From Pedobacter sp. BMA (GTDB lineage: Bacteria > Bacteroidota > Bacteroidia > Sphingobacteriales > Sphingobacteriaceae): 64,000 bases of DNA. The notes below the pieces were generated by a model that was not told the DNA's origin, searched no databases, and saw only the letters and a program-made list of their open reading frames with translations. The translations under genes were made by a program, and so were the position numbers. The stretch covers positions 372,001 to 436,000 of the forward strand of contig NZ_LECU01000004.1 of assembly GCF_001027745.1 (NCBI RefSeq), given 5' to 3'. Below are positions 1 through 9,847 of this stretch, piece by piece. The number at the start of each line of letters is the position of its first letter. Positions within the stretch are counted from its first letter, which is position 1.

Positions 1-1
1 G

Positions 2-481
2 GCTAAGCAGGACAAAGGTGTTGAAATAATTGCCGGTGGTAATTATGATAAGAGCAAAGGTTATTTTATTGAGCCAACTGTTTTAGTGGTTGAGGATCCG
101 AAATACACTACAATGTGTGAAGAACTATTCGGACCTGTTTTAACGGTTTATGTTTATGCTGATAAAGACTTCGATTCTATTCTAGAAGTAATTGATACCA
201 CATCTCCATATGCTTTGACTGGTGCTTTCATTGCACAAGATCGTTATGCGATTGAAAAGGCCAGCCATGCTTTGCGTAACTCTGCAGGTAATTTTTACAT
301 CAATGATAAATGTACCGGTGCAGTGGTGGGACAGCAACCATTTGGTGGTGCCAGAGGTTCTGGTACAAATGACAAAGCAGGTTCGATGATTAATCTGCTA
401 CGTTGGGTTTCTCCACGTACGATTAAAGAGGTTTTCGAGTCTCCAACCGATTATCGTTATCCGTTTTTAGCAGAAGATTAA
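2..481 (+). CDS. pruA: 1-pyrroline-5-carboxylate dehydrogenase, C-terminal part
   Basis: This is the last roughly 160 codons of a gene cut by the window edge; the open frame runs in from base 2. P5C dehydrogenase oxidises glutamate semialdehyde to glutamate with NAD+ in proline catabolism. The aldehyde dehydrogenase C-terminal signature is visible: EELFGPVLTVYVY, then ALTGAFIAQ, GNFYIND and QQPFGGARGSGTNDKAG, ending in a P5CDH-like SPRTIKE tail. The catalytic cysteine would lie upstream of the window. A hairpin with a T-rich tail follows the stop. A related aldehyde dehydrogenase is the only real alternative. Confidence 0.93.
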   Translation, partial: AKQDKGVEIIAGGNYDKSKGYFIEPTVLVVEDPKYTTMCEELFGPVLTVYVYADKDFDSILEVIDTTSPYALTGAFIAQDRYAIEKASHALRNSAGNFYINDKCTGAVVGQQPFGGARGSGTNDKAGSMINLLRWVSPRTIKEVFESPTDYRYPFLAED

Positions 482-531
482 TTACAAATATTCTGAACAG
501 GATACCATAAATTATCTTATTATTTATATCT

Positions 532-562
532 AAAACCCTTGAGCAATCGAGGGTTTTTCTTT
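532..562 (+). terminator. Rho-independent terminator after pruA
   Basis: The arms aaaaccct and agggtttt enclose a short loop and are followed by a T-rich stretch (tttctttttc). It sits about 50 bases after the stop codon. Confidence 0.75.
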
Positions 563-684
563 TTCTAAAAGATTATCGCAATGACAACACATGCACATTG
601 CGGTGGATTTTTATTTAGTATCGGATCATTCTCATCAAACTATCACAGGTTTCTGCTGTTCTAAATAGATCAAAGCAAGACATT

Positions 685-936
685 ATGAAAAACGAGAATG
701 ACAATTTGAAGGACAAAAACGCAGATAACAGTGCCGATAAAAGCAACATGCCTGATCAGCTTGTACCACGTCACCATAGTGATGAAAACAGTGATAAAAA
801 CAAAGTAAAATCTGATGCTGGTAACCTTGGAAGAAATTTTGGCAGAGGGGACTTTGGTTCGGAAGAAGCCCGTGAAGATGCGGAAAAAGGAAACAAAGGG
901 CATGCAGGGAATATGCCAAACTCTGCAGCAGAATAA
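685..936 (+). CDS. Small hydrophilic, probably disordered protein
   Basis: This 83-residue product is almost entirely polar: Asp, Asn, Lys, Glu, Ser and Gly dominate, with no Cys or Trp, no signal peptide and no membrane segment. It has a Gly-rich centre (GNLGRNFGRGDFGSEEARED). I do not recognise a characterised family. The composition resembles hydrophilin or stress-type proteins, and three similar small genes lie at 56.0-57.3 kb. The gene stands alone between pruA and a convergent transporter gene. It overlaps open frames on the other strand, but this frame has the natural start, the hydrophilic composition and a hairpin right after its stop. Confidence 0.6.
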   Translation: MKNENDNLKDKNADNSADKSNMPDQLVPRHHSDENSDKNKVKSDAGNLGRNFGRGDFGSEEAREDAEKGNKGHAGNMPNSAAE

Positions 937-938
937 AG

Positions 939-957
939 CCCCGGGAATAACCGGGGC
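939..957 (+). terminator. GC-rich hairpin after the small hydrophilic gene
   Basis: A seven-base stem (gccccgg/ccggggc) begins two bases after the stop codon. No T-run follows, so this is a weak terminator candidate or an mRNA-end stabiliser. Confidence 0.45.
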
Positions 958-1070
958 CTGAAGATTATACTAATTAGCTTAATTGAATGCTGGTGCTGCA
1001 TTATGGAGATAGTTACAGGCTACCATCATATTTATAATGATGTGGCTTGTTAGGTTGTAAACCTGTAACC

Positions 1071-2675
1071 TTATTTATTTATATCTTCTAAAATCTGATT
1101 GGTTAATTTGGGAACAGTGTAATGCTTCCGGATGTTTTCGAGGGTGACAATGATGCCCTTCGTATAAGCATTGTGTTTGTAATTAAAAATAGTTTCCAGT
1201 ACATCAGGATCAATATATCGTGCATTTGAGCCATCTATAATGACGTTGGTTTCTCTTGGAATATTGGTTAGTACAACCTGAATTGCTGCTTTATTTAAAA
1301 ATGACACTTCTTCCGCCAGTTTGATCCTCACATTTTTTTTATCGCCATCATTGGTAATTCTATAAAAGTAAGGGTTACGCATGTTGGTGCGCAACAGATA
1401 GAAAATCGAAACGAGCATACCCACAGCTACTCCTTTAAGCAAGTCGGAGAATAAAACTGCAACGATGGTCACCACAAATGGCACAAACTGATCCCAGCCC
1501 TTGTGGTACATATGCTTAAAGAGGCTCAACCTGGTAAGTTTATAACCTGTTACAAGGAGGATTGCCGCTAAACAGGATAACGGAATCATGTTAATGACTT
1601 GTGGAATGAACAACAGTGACAATAACAACCACCCTCCATGAAAAATAGCTGACATTTTAGTTCTTCCACCGGCATTTACATTTGCGGAACTTCTGACGAT
1701 TACAGAGGTTAAGGGTAAACCGCCGACCATACCGCTGGCGATATTGCCAATACCTTGTGCCATCAATTCTCTGTTCGTTGGAGAAACCCTTTTGATGGGA
1801 TCGATTTTATCGATAGCTTCAATGCTCAACAGCGTTTCCAAACTTGCCACAACGGCTATTGTTATCGCAACGATGTAAACATTTTTGTTGCCTAGTTGAG
1901 AAAAATCGGGTATGGTAAACAGACCTAAAAATTCACTGAACCCTCCTACTACGGGTATTTTCACCATTTGATCTGGCCGGAGCGGATGTCCTGTTTGCGC
2001 GAAAAATACGGTACCAGCCACACCAAGGATAACCACTAATAGCGGTGCAGGCACAATGGCGAGCTTCGTTAACTTAGGCCAGAAAAGCAGAATAGCTATT
2101 GACAGGAGACTAATTACTACAGCACCCAGACTAAAATGACCAATAGCGGCGGAAATAGCCGAAAACGTATTCTCATGATCTTGCTGAAAAAATCCTTCAT
2201 CACCTGTAAAATCAGTATCAACCCCTAAAGCGTGCGGAAGCTGTTTGAGTATTAAAATGAGTCCGATGGCCGCAAGCATTCCTTCGATAACGCTAGAAGG
2301 AAAGTAATTGCCTATTGTACCAGCCTTAACCAGGCCCAGAATTAGCTGAAGAACCCCTGCTAAAACTACAGCCAGTAAGAAAGTAGGATAATTGCCGAGT
2401 GAAGTTATAGCTCCCAGTACAATTACGGTTAACCCAGCCGCCGGGCCGCTTACACTTAGTTGTGAACCACTAACAGAGGCTACAACTATCCCGCCGATAA
2501 TACCAGTTACCAGACCAGCAAATAACGGAGCACCAGAAGCAAGTGCAATACCTAAACAAAGTGGCAAGGCCACCAAAAAAACCACAATACTTGATGGGAG
2601 ATCCTTTTTAAGGTTCTTTTTGAGAAAATACTTTTTTATATCTATGCCTGATGACGAATGATCTGACTGTTTCAT
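1071..2675 (-). CDS. SulP family inorganic anion transporter
   Basis: A SLC26/SulP membrane transporter of about 534 residues, predicted to move sulfate, bicarbonate or a related anion across the inner membrane. The start is placed at MKQSDHSS; the frame is open for 29 more codons upstream, but they encode no conserved N-terminus. The family core begins with KKDLPSSIVVFLVALPLCLG, followed by GLVTGIIGGIV and SGPAAGLTVIV, and by the GNIASGMVGGLPLTSVIVRS segment. After the membrane part comes a short C-terminal STAS-like region (about the last 90 residues, including NVIIDGSNARYID). No carbonic anhydrase gene is adjacent, so the substrate is open. Confidence 0.9.
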   Translation of the reverse strand: MKQSDHSSSGIDIKKYFLKKNLKKDLPSSIVVFLVALPLCLGIALASGAPLFAGLVTGIIGGIVVASVSGSQLSVSGPAAGLTVIVLGAITSLGNYPTFLLAVVLAGVLQLILGLVKAGTIGNYFPSSVIEGMLAAIGLILILKQLPHALGVDTDFTGDEGFFQQDHENTFSAISAAIGHFSLGAVVISLLSIAILLFWPKLTKLAIVPAPLLVVILGVAGTVFFAQTGHPLRPDQMVKIPVVGGFSEFLGLFTIPDFSQLGNKNVYIVAITIAVVASLETLLSIEAIDKIDPIKRVSPTNRELMAQGIGNIASGMVGGLPLTSVIVRSSANVNAGGRTKMSAIFHGGWLLLSLLFIPQVINMIPLSCLAAILLVTGYKLTRLSLFKHMYHKGWDQFVPFVVTIVAVLFSDLLKGVAVGMLVSIFYLLRTNMRNPYFYRITNDGDKKNVRIKLAEEVSFLNKAAIQVVLTNIPRETNVIIDGSNARYIDPDVLETIFNYKHNAYTKGIIVTLENIRKHYTVPKLTNQILEDINK

Positions 2676-2800
2676 AACGATATTAATATCTGGTACGCTG
2701 AAAAATAAACAATTCCGTAGGTACTTGCCGTGGCGGATGTAAACACCAGCGCGCAGCAGCATACAGCTTTGCTGAAAGAATTTAGATTAAGAAGGGGATA

Positions 2801-3145
2801 TTAAATAAGGTTTGGGGGAGGTGTTGGAACCGTTGGATGATACGGATCGGCATAGCGGCGGAAATGCTCTATGAAACTACTTTTTAAAATGAAATGACTG
2901 GAAGAAAACTCGTACGAGAAAATTGGGTGGTTTAGTTCTACCAGCTTAAAATCAGTAAACTTGGCTGTATCTTTAGCAGTATCTTTTCCACCGTCATGTT
3001 CAAGCTCAATCTGCATAATTACAGCCTTCATCATGTCTTTATCAATGCTCGAAAAAAATACCGGCGCTCCAGAAATCCCCATCTTTGCAACAAAGATGAG
3101 CATAAATGCTGTTACGATGAGGTATTTATACTTTCTGAAAAGCAT
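2801..3145 (-). CDS. Hypothetical small protein with N-terminal membrane segment
   Basis: An unrecognised 114-residue protein. Residues of about 8-28 form a hydrophobic segment (YLIVTAFMLIFVAKMGISGA), consistent with a membrane anchor or uncleaved signal. The rest is mixed polar sequence, ending in a proline-rich tail (HPTVPTPPPNLI). It lies about 125 bases upstream of the SulP gene on the same strand. A good promoter match lies 33 bases before the start, which supports it being a real gene. No function can be assigned. Confidence 0.6.
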   Translation of the reverse strand: MLFRKYKYLIVTAFMLIFVAKMGISGAPVFFSSIDKDMMKAVIMQIELEHDGGKDTAKDTAKFTDFKLVELNHPIFSYEFSSSHFILKSSFIEHFRRYADPYHPTVPTPPPNLI

Positions 3146-3178
3146 GATGGTTCTCTAATCTTATTCTAATGTGTTGTA

Positions 3179-3207
3179 CAAAAGTAAACGCTTAATTGGT
3201 TTTTCAA
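3179..3207 (-). promoter_or_regulatory. Bacteroidota-type promoter for the 2801-3145 gene
   Basis: Read on the minus strand, TACTTTTG is an exact match to the -7 consensus TAnnTTTG. A TTG lies 18 bases further upstream, as expected for the -33 element. The start codon is about 33 bases downstream. Confidence 0.65.
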
Positions 3208-3410
3208 TGTATATCTGAAAAAAAATTATCGGATTGACACATAATCTCAAAACACTAAGCGATTGAATTTCAAAGCCGCCAATGTTTTGATTTGCTACCC
3301 GGTGATACAGCGGTACTTTCTATCTTTACTTACAATCAAAAACAAAGGTTAATTATGTACTTGCATTCACAGGACTAATTTTTAAATTTAGATTCTGTTA
3401 ATTGCGGTTT

Positions 3411-4952
3411 ATGGATAAAAAGATAGCACTACTTCAGGATAAAATAAAACAGGCTCAGCTTGGCGGTGGCCAGCTACGGATTGACAGTCAGCATCAAAAA
3501 GGAAAGTTAACAGCGCGTGAGCGTATTCACTTTTTAATGGATGAAGGTAGTTTTGAAGAGATAGGTATGCTGGTAACCCACCGCAGCACAGACTTTGGAA
3601 TGGAGCGTGAGCAATATCCTGGAGATGGCGTAGTTACCGGTTACGGCACCATAAACGGCCGGTTAACCTACATTTTTTCTCAGGACTTTACTGTGTTTGG
3701 GGGATCCTTGTCTGAAACTCACGCCGAAAAAATCTGTAAGATAATGGATATGGCCATGAAAAACGGGGCTCCCCTGATTGGCCTGAATGATAGTGGAGGT
3801 GCGCGAATACAGGAAGGGGTAGTTTCATTGGGCGGCTATGCTGATATTTTTTACAAGAACGTTCAGGCATCGGGCGTGATCCCGCAGCTATCGGCGATTA
3901 TGGGGCCATGTGCCGGTGGTGCTGTGTATTCTCCTGCAATTACCGATTTTATTTTGATGGTTGAGCATACTTCGTATATGTTTGTTACTGGTCCAAACGT
4001 GGTAAAAACAGTAACCCATGAAGAAGTCACTTCAGAGGAACTAGGGGGGGCAACTACCCACGCTACCAAATCCGGTGTAACACATTTTGCCTGTGCCAAT
4101 GAAATAGAGGCAATAAGCCATGTAAAAAAACTCTTGAGTTACATGCCTCAGAATTGTGAGGAAATACCAGCTTCACTTCCCTATGATTTGGCTGATGAAA
4201 GCAGGGTGCTGTTAGACCAACTCTTACCCGAAAATATATCTCAGCCGTACGACATGCGGGAGGTAATATCTGCTGTAAGCGATAGCGGTTCTTTTTTGGA
4301 AGTGCATAAAGATTTTGCCGAGAATATTGTTGTCGGCTTTGCGCGCCTTGCAGGCAGAAGCATAGGGATTGTAGCCAACCAGCCCGCCTATCTTGCTGGT
4401 GTTCTTGACAGTAATTCTTCAGTTAAAGCCGCGAGGTTTGTACGTTTTTGCGATTGTTTTAATATACCGCTATTGGTTTTTGAGGACGTTCCTGGTTTTC
4501 TCCCTGGTACCGATCAGGAATGGAATGGTATTATATCGAACGGAGCTAAATTATTATACGCATTTAGCGAAGCCACGGTACCACGTATCACTGTAATAAC
4601 CCGAAAAGCTTATGGCGGGGCATATGATGTAATGAACAGCAAACATATCGGTGCGGATATGAATTATGCCTGGCCTAGTGCAGAAATTGCCGTAATGGGT
4701 GCTAAAGGAGCGGCAGAAATTATTTTCAAGAAAGAGATTTCAATGGCTGAGAACCCGGAAGAGAAATGGCTGGAGAAAGAAAAACTGTATTCAGAAATTT
4801 TTGCGAATCCTTACCGCGCCGCAGAACGTGGGTTTATTGATGAAGTAATAGAACCAGCGCAAACGCGTATTAAACTGATCAAAGCTTTTAAAATGCTGGA
4901 GAATAAAGTAGTAAATAACCCCAGAAAGAAACACGGAAATATACCTTTGTAA
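3411..4952 (+). CDS. Acyl-CoA carboxylase carboxyltransferase (beta) subunit, propionyl-CoA type
   Basis: A 513-residue biotin-dependent carboxyltransferase that moves the carboxyl group from carboxybiotin to an acyl-CoA. The start is taken at ATG (MDKKIALLQ); a TTG three codons upstream is also in frame. Both crotonase-like halves are complete. The oxyanion-hole motifs GGARIQEG (N-half) and GGAYDVM (C-half) are present. The Asp in AYDVM matches enzymes preferring propionyl-CoA over acetyl-CoA. The biotin carboxylase and biotin carrier subunits are not adjacent, so the partners must be encoded elsewhere. A decarboxylase alpha subunit of the methylmalonyl-CoA type is the main alternative. Confidence 0.9.
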   Translation: MDKKIALLQDKIKQAQLGGGQLRIDSQHQKGKLTARERIHFLMDEGSFEEIGMLVTHRSTDFGMEREQYPGDGVVTGYGTINGRLTYIFSQDFTVFGGSLSETHAEKICKIMDMAMKNGAPLIGLNDSGGARIQEGVVSLGGYADIFYKNVQASGVIPQLSAIMGPCAGGAVYSPAITDFILMVEHTSYMFVTGPNVVKTVTHEEVTSEELGGATTHATKSGVTHFACANEIEAISHVKKLLSYMPQNCEEIPASLPYDLADESRVLLDQLLPENISQPYDMREVISAVSDSGSFLEVHKDFAENIVVGFARLAGRSIGIVANQPAYLAGVLDSNSSVKAARFVRFCDCFNIPLLVFEDVPGFLPGTDQEWNGIISNGAKLLYAFSEATVPRITVITRKAYGGAYDVMNSKHIGADMNYAWPSAEIAVMGAKGAAEIIFKKEISMAENPEEKWLEKEKLYSEIFANPYRAAERGFIDEVIEPAQTRIKLIKAFKMLENKVVNNPRKKHGNIPL

Positions 4953-5035
4953 AAACTCTCAACCGTCATCATTCAACAAATACACAAAAAATGTATATGG
5001 AACTCGTGAGCGGTGACCAGTGAATTAAGACAATT

Positions 5036-6205
5036 ATGCAGATTACTACAAAATTATCACGGATTGATATATTACTGATGGCCTTTTGCACGGGTTTGAT
5101 AGTTGCAAACATTTATTACTGCCAGCCACTGGTAATCCTGATTGCAAAAGATTTCAACTTATCGGAAACCTACGCAGGGCGCATCACCTACATCACCCAG
5201 ATTGGCTATGCGCTGGGTTTATTCCTGTTAGTACCGCTTGGCGATATGTTTGAGCGCAAGAAGCAAATACTATTTATAACCGGTTTGGCCATTTTAGCCT
5301 TACTTGTTGCCGCCGTTTCACATACTTTTTTTTTACTCGAGATTGCCTCACTGTTAATTGGCTGCTGCTCTATAGTGCCTCAGCTTATTTTACCGCTTGC
5401 CGCTAATTTAAGTACCGATGAAAATCGTGGAGCCAATATAGGCTCAATTATGAGTGGATTACTGGTTGGTATTTTGGCTTCCAGAGCGGTAAGCGGTAGT
5501 ATAGGCTTTTGGCTGGGATGGAGAGCCGTTTACTACATTGCAGCGGGAATATGTTTGTTGCTGATTGGTTTAATGGCAAAACGTTTTCCTCAAAGCTATC
5601 CGTCTTTTAAGGGCGGGTATCGCCAGCTGATGACTTCTATGTTCAGCTACATTAAAACACAACCCGTATTGAGGGAGACATCAATCATTAACTTTTTGGC
5701 CTTTGCCATTATCAGTGCCTTCTGGACAACCATGGTGCTGTTTCTTGCTAATCCTCCTTTTAATTTCCAGACGCTGCAAATTGGTTTGTTTGGAATTGCC
5801 GGTGCAGCAGGTGCCCTGGCCGCCCCGCTTGTGGGCAAATTAAGCGATGGAAATAATCCGAGACAGAACCTGATGATTGGGTTTATTTTACAGATGGTGA
5901 GTGTTGCGCTTTTCTATTTTACTGGCAACCATTTGTACTTATTTGTAATTGGAATTGTTTTGATCGATATCGGGCAGCAGGCCATACACGTAACCAATCA
6001 AACACGGATTTACACCTTAATTCCGGAAGCCAGGAACCGTTTGAATACTATTTTCATGTCCGTTAGCTTTATCGGTGCCAGCTGTGGTTCGGCTTTAGGT
6101 TTGCTTTTGTGGGATAAAGGTGGCTGGAATTTCTTTTGCTATGGATTGACGGCCATTATCATTTTGAATATATTAATTTATAAATTTTATGGTAAAACCA
6201 GCTGA
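5036..6205 (+). CDS. MFS transporter
   Basis: A 389-residue major facilitator with about twelve hydrophobic segments. It carries the family signature in the loop between segments 2 and 3 (LGDMFERKK), and the N-terminus includes IVANIYYCQPL, common in drug/sugar efflux MFS proteins of the AraJ/YgaY kind. Its last 17 bases overlap the next gene, so the two are probably co-translated. The substrate cannot be told from sequence. Confidence 0.88.
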   Translation: MQITTKLSRIDILLMAFCTGLIVANIYYCQPLVILIAKDFNLSETYAGRITYITQIGYALGLFLLVPLGDMFERKKQILFITGLAILALLVAAVSHTFFLLEIASLLIGCCSIVPQLILPLAANLSTDENRGANIGSIMSGLLVGILASRAVSGSIGFWLGWRAVYYIAAGICLLLIGLMAKRFPQSYPSFKGGYRQLMTSMFSYIKTQPVLRETSIINFLAFAIISAFWTTMVLFLANPPFNFQTLQIGLFGIAGAAGALAAPLVGKLSDGNNPRQNLMIGFILQMVSVALFYFTGNHLYLFVIGIVLIDIGQQAIHVTNQTRIYTLIPEARNRLNTIFMSVSFIGASCGSALGLLLWDKGGWNFFCYGLTAIIILNILIYKFYGKTS

Positions 6206-6656
6206 TCTTGCACCCACCATCCAGATTGAACAAATATTCCCTTCCCTTACCTGGCGTATCCGCCATGAAGTAATGTACCCCGAACTACCTTTCGACAGTG
6301 TGAAACTTGATGATGATTTTGAAGGAATACATTTCGGACTTTACCTTGACCATAAGCTTACAGGCGTGGTTTCCTTATTCAATAAACGAGATGTATACCA
6401 ATTCAGAAAACTGGCCATATCCAGTAATTTTCAGAAATCGGGACTGGGAAGCAGGCTAATGGAATATCTGCTGGATTTTTGTAAAATTCAGAAAGCATCT
6501 AAGTTATGGTGCAATGCCAGGGTAAATGCTAAAGAATTTTATTATAAATTTGGCTTTCATGAAACAGAAAAAACCTTCTTTAAAGACGGGTACGATTTTG
6601 TAGTAATGGAATTAACATTAAATAACGAAGAACCACAGAAGCACGAAGAAATATAA
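6189..6656 (+). CDS. GNAT family N-acetyltransferase
   Basis: A 155-residue acetyltransferase of the GCN5-related fold. The acetyl-CoA binding motif A is visible as FRKLAISSNFQKSGLGSRLM (the Q/R-x-x-G-x-G/A loop), followed by the C-terminal NAKEFYYKFGF motif. The start overlaps the preceding MFS gene by 17 bases. The acceptor is unknown; the pairing may mean that transporter and acetyltransferase act on the same small molecule, but that is inference. Confidence 0.85.
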   Translation: MVKPADLAPTIQIEQIFPSLTWRIRHEVMYPELPFDSVKLDDDFEGIHFGLYLDHKLTGVVSLFNKRDVYQFRKLAISSNFQKSGLGSRLMEYLLDFCKIQKASKLWCNARVNAKEFYYKFGFHETEKTFFKDGYDFVVMELTLNNEEPQKHEEI

Positions 6657-6697
6657 ATTTTATGTTTTTTGTATCCTGCTGGTAAAACCAATATCAC

Positions 6698-7813
6698 ATG
6701 GCTAAGAAAAAAGACGACGAAAAGAAAAAACACGTTGCTGTGGTGACCAAAAAATCACTTCAGTTTTTAGAAGAATATATAAATAACCCTGCCCCTACCG
6801 GCTACGAATGGGAAGGTCAAAAATTGTGGTTGAATTACCTGAAGCCATATATTGACGAGCATTTTGTAGACAACTATGGTACTGCTGTTGGAGTTATTAA
6901 CCCGAAGGCAGCTTATAAGGTAGTGATTGAAGCACATGCTGATGAAATATCATGGTATGTAAATTATATTACCAATGACGGACTGATTTATGTTATTCGC
7001 AACGGAGGTTCAGACCATCAGATTGCGCCTTCGAAGCGTGTAAATATTCATACTGAAAAAGGACTGGTAAAAGCTGTATTCGGCTGGCCTGCAATCCACA
7101 CCCGCCATGGAGAAAAAGAGCAAGCCCCTGAGCTTAAAAATATTTTTCTTGACTGCGGCTGTACATCAAAAGAAGAAGTAGAACAACTGGGTATTCACGT
7201 TGGATGTGTTATTACCTATGAAGATGAATTCATGATTCTGAACGACCGTTATTATGTTGGCCGTGCCTTAGATAATCGCGTAGGTGGCTTCATGATTGCT
7301 GAGGTGGCCCGTTTGTTAAAAGAAAACAAGAAAAAACTTCCTTTCGGTTTATACATTGTTAACTCGGTACAGGAAGAAATTGGTTTACGTGGTGCAGAAA
7401 TGATAGCTCAGCGTATTAAACCAAATGTTGCCATTATTACGGATGTAACCCATGATACAACTACACCGATGATTAACAAAAATACCCAGGGCGATTTATC
7501 GGCAGGGAAAGGTCCAGTAGTATCGTATGCTCCGGCTGTTCAAACCAACCTGAATAAACTGTTAATTAAAACGGCAGAGAAAAACGAAATTCCGTTTCAG
7601 CGCCAGGCTTCGTCGCGTTCAACCGGAACCGATACTGATGCCTTTGCCTACTCGAATGGAGGTGTTCCATCGGCATTAATTTCCCTACCCCTGCGTTACA
7701 TGCACACTACTGTAGAGATGGTACATAAGGAAGATGTGGATAATGTAATCAGCTTAATTTACGAAAGCTTGCTGAACATTAAAGACGGGCAGGATTTTAG
7801 AGAATTTAAATAA
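6698..7813 (+). CDS. M42 family metallopeptidase (aminopeptidase)
   Basis: A 371-residue dinuclear-metal peptidase of the glutamyl-aminopeptidase/TET group. Recognisable metal and catalytic segments occur in order: EAHADEISWYV (usual HxDE), RALDNRVGG, QEEIGLRGAEM (the general base Glu pair), TDVTHDTT and LPLRYMHTTVEMV (the last His ligand). The N-terminus is Lys-rich (MAKKKDDEKKKH), without a signal peptide, so it is cytoplasmic. Its stop overlaps the start of the next small gene (TAATG), implying translational coupling. Confidence 0.93.
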   Translation: MAKKKDDEKKKHVAVVTKKSLQFLEEYINNPAPTGYEWEGQKLWLNYLKPYIDEHFVDNYGTAVGVINPKAAYKVVIEAHADEISWYVNYITNDGLIYVIRNGGSDHQIAPSKRVNIHTEKGLVKAVFGWPAIHTRHGEKEQAPELKNIFLDCGCTSKEEVEQLGIHVGCVITYEDEFMILNDRYYVGRALDNRVGGFMIAEVARLLKENKKKLPFGLYIVNSVQEEIGLRGAEMIAQRIKPNVAIITDVTHDTTTPMINKNTQGDLSAGKGPVVSYAPAVQTNLNKLLIKTAEKNEIPFQRQASSRSTGTDTDAFAYSNGGVPSALISLPLRYMHTTVEMVHKEDVDNVISLIYESLLNIKDGQDFREFK

Positions 7814-8088
7814 TGGAGGTTGAAAAGATAAACTATGGTAAAATTGCTATTAACACCTTTATAAGGGTTTTATTAATGATTGTTATCATTTTTACATTGA
7901 ATTCCTGGCCAAGCATAAAAGCAAGTTTAAGTGGACATATACCGTCATTCAGTTATTGGCTTGACCATAGTTTTAAGCCTAGTAACATTATTTTGATAGT
8001 TGGCTTTGGCGCGTATTTCTTTTACAAAGATCTGAGTGATCAAAAAGAAGCATTAAAAAAACAGCAGGAGCTTAACGAAAACCAATAG
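7813..8088 (+). CDS. Small two-helix membrane protein
   Basis: An unrecognised 91-residue protein with two hydrophobic segments: residues of about 10-28 (IAINTFIRVLLMIVIIFTL) and 55-70 (SNIILIVGFGAYFFY). The tail is charged and Gln/Glu/Lys-rich. The start codon shares a base with the stop of the M42 peptidase gene, so it is expressed with it. It may be a membrane partner, but no family was recognised. Confidence 0.7.
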   Translation: MEVEKINYGKIAINTFIRVLLMIVIIFTLNSWPSIKASLSGHIPSFSYWLDHSFKPSNIILIVGFGAYFFYKDLSDQKEALKKQQELNENQ

Positions 8089-8091
8089 ATT

Positions 8092-8122
8092 AAAGGCTTG
8101 AATTACCGATTCAAGCCTTTTG
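8092..8122 (+). terminator. Rho-independent terminator after the M42 operon
   Basis: A perfect 12-base stem (aaaggcttgaat/attcaagccttt) with a five-base loop, four bases after the stop codon and followed by a modest T-rich tail. Confidence 0.8.
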
Positions 8123-8187
8123 CTTTAAGGAGATATTTAACATATTTCTGATAAACAATCTGCCGATTAGTTTGCTATCAATATATT

Positions 8188-8877
8188 ATGAAAAAAATCG
8201 TACTCGTTCGTCATGGGGAAAGTGTTTACAATCTGGAAAACCGTTTTACAGGTTGGACTGATGTAGATTTATCAACCAATGGGCATGAAGAAGCAAAGAA
8301 GGCTGGAGAGATTTTAAAGAAGCATGATTATAATTTTGATATTGCTTTTACCTCTGTACTGAAGCGGGCTATTAAAACTTTACATATTATTTTAGAAGAT
8401 TTAGATCACTTATGGATCCCGGAATATAAAAGCTGGCATTTAAACGAACGTTTTTATGGTGCTTTACAGGGTTTAAATAAACAAGATACCGCCGGGAAAT
8501 ATGGATTTGATCAGGTACAGAAATGGCGAAGAGATCCTGATGAGGAACCTCCCGCGGTAGATGCAAGTGATGATCGCTACCCCGCGCATGATTGCCGGTA
8601 CCAATATTTAAGTGCCGAAGAAATTCCAAAAACTGAAAATCTTGGTGATACAATTGCACGTGTACTGCCTTACTGGAACGAATCAATCGTTCCAGCCATC
8701 AGCAAAAATGAAAAGGTAATTATTGTTGCACACGGCAATAGCCTAAGGGCCTTAATAAAATATATTGATCGCTTGAGCAATGATGAAGTAACCGCATTAG
8801 AAATACCGACCGCGAAACCACTCGTTTATGAACTTGATGAAAATTTACAGAAAATCAGGCATTATTATCTGGAATGA
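8188..8877 (+). CDS. gpmA: 2,3-bisphosphoglycerate-dependent phosphoglycerate mutase
   Basis: A 229-residue histidine phosphatase superfamily enzyme interconverting 3- and 2-phosphoglycerate in glycolysis. The phospho-acceptor motif [10 protein letters not shown] is near the N-terminus. It is followed by the dPGM signature [13 protein letters not shown], the catalytic Glu segment [15 protein letters not shown], and the second His in [10 protein letters not shown]. The length is slightly shorter than the 250-residue E. coli enzyme but all core motifs are intact. It is monocistronic, with a convergent neighbour (xth). Confidence 0.96.
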   Translation: MKKIVLVRHGESVYNLENRFTGWTDVDLSTNGHEEAKKAGEILKKHDYNFDIAFTSVLKRAIKTLHIILEDLDHLWIPEYKSWHLNERFYGALQGLNKQDTAGKYGFDQVQKWRRDPDEEPPAVDASDDRYPAHDCRYQYLSAEEIPKTENLGDTIARVLPYWNESIVPAISKNEKVIIVAHGNSLRALIKYIDRLSNDEVTALEIPTAKPLVYELDENLQKIRHYYLE

Positions 8878-8928
8878 CCGACGAGGTAACGTTACTTCAT
8901 ACGATGTGAACATGATAAATGTAGAGAT

Positions 8929-9702
8929 TTAAATTTCAACCTCTATCCAAACCGGCCCGTGATCACTTGTTTTTTCCCATCCCCTTACTTCCCGATCGAC
9001 GCCAGCCGCTTTCAACCTATCATTCATTTGCGGGCTTAATAAAAAATGGTCTATTCTTAATCCGGCATTTCTGCCATAGGCATTGCGGAAATAATCCCAG
9101 AAAGTATAAATGGTGTCATCAGGATATAATTTTCGAATGGCATCGGTCCATCCCTGAGCGAGCAATTTTTCAAAAGCCTGCCGGGTTTCTGGTCGGAAAA
9201 GCGCATCCTCGACCCACCTTTCAGGCTTATATGCGTCTCTTTCCGTTGGGATAACATTATAATCACCTGCGAGAACCACAGGGACATTGTAGCTTAATAA
9301 CCTGGCTGCATGTTCAGTGAACCGTTCAAACCACGATAACTTATAATCAAATTTTGGGCCTGGTGCAGGATTTCCGTTCGGAAGGTAGAGGCATCCAATA
9401 ACAATACCGTTAATTTCTGCCTCTATATACCTGCTATGTAAGTCGTCGGGGTCGCCATCCAACCCTCTTCTTAATTCTTTAATTTCTAACCCCTTAGCCA
9501 GAATAGCTACTCCATTCCAACTTTTCTGCCCGTGCCAGATGGCATTATAGCCCGCATCATTAATTGCTTCAAGCGGAAATTTTTCATCGGGTGCCTTTAA
9601 CTCCTGTAAACACACTACGTCAGGTTGGGTTTCTTCCAGCCATTTTAATAAAACAGGTAAGCGACCGTTAATTCCGTTGACGTTATATGTTGCAATTTTC
9701 AT
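8929..9702 (-). CDS. xth: Exodeoxyribonuclease III (AP endonuclease)
   Basis: A 257-residue EEP-fold nuclease that incises abasic sites and degrades the 3' end of duplex DNA in base-excision repair. Visible motifs: KIATYNVNGINGR at the start, CLQELKAPDEKFP (metal-binding Glu), GDYNVIPTERD (Asp/Asn pair), and the C-terminal SDHGPVW catalytic His. The full length matches XthA proteins. It is divergently oriented from the sigma/anti-sigma pair. Confidence 0.95.
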   Translation of the reverse strand: MKIATYNVNGINGRLPVLLKWLEETQPDVVCLQELKAPDEKFPLEAINDAGYNAIWHGQKSWNGVAILAKGLEIKELRRGLDGDPDDLHSRYIEAEINGIVIGCLYLPNGNPAPGPKFDYKLSWFERFTEHAARLLSYNVPVVLAGDYNVIPTERDAYKPERWVEDALFRPETRQAFEKLLAQGWTDAIRKLYPDDTIYTFWDYFRNAYGRNAGLRIDHFLLSPQMNDRLKAAGVDREVRGWEKTSDHGPVWIEVEI

Positions 9703-9847
9703 AAGGTAAATTTGAAGAAATTAAATCAGTAATAAAACAAAAATTAAGTTTCGTTGGCTATTAACCTATGTAAATATTTATGGCAATTTTTAGTCAGTTT
9801 TAAAAATTTGCCCTTATCTTGCAACTGATTAAGATCAATTCATATCA

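Noticed and set aside
3402..3410. TTG as start of the acyl-CoA carboxylase gene
   Set aside because: The ATG three codons downstream matches family N-termini, and no ribosome-binding signal favours TTG.
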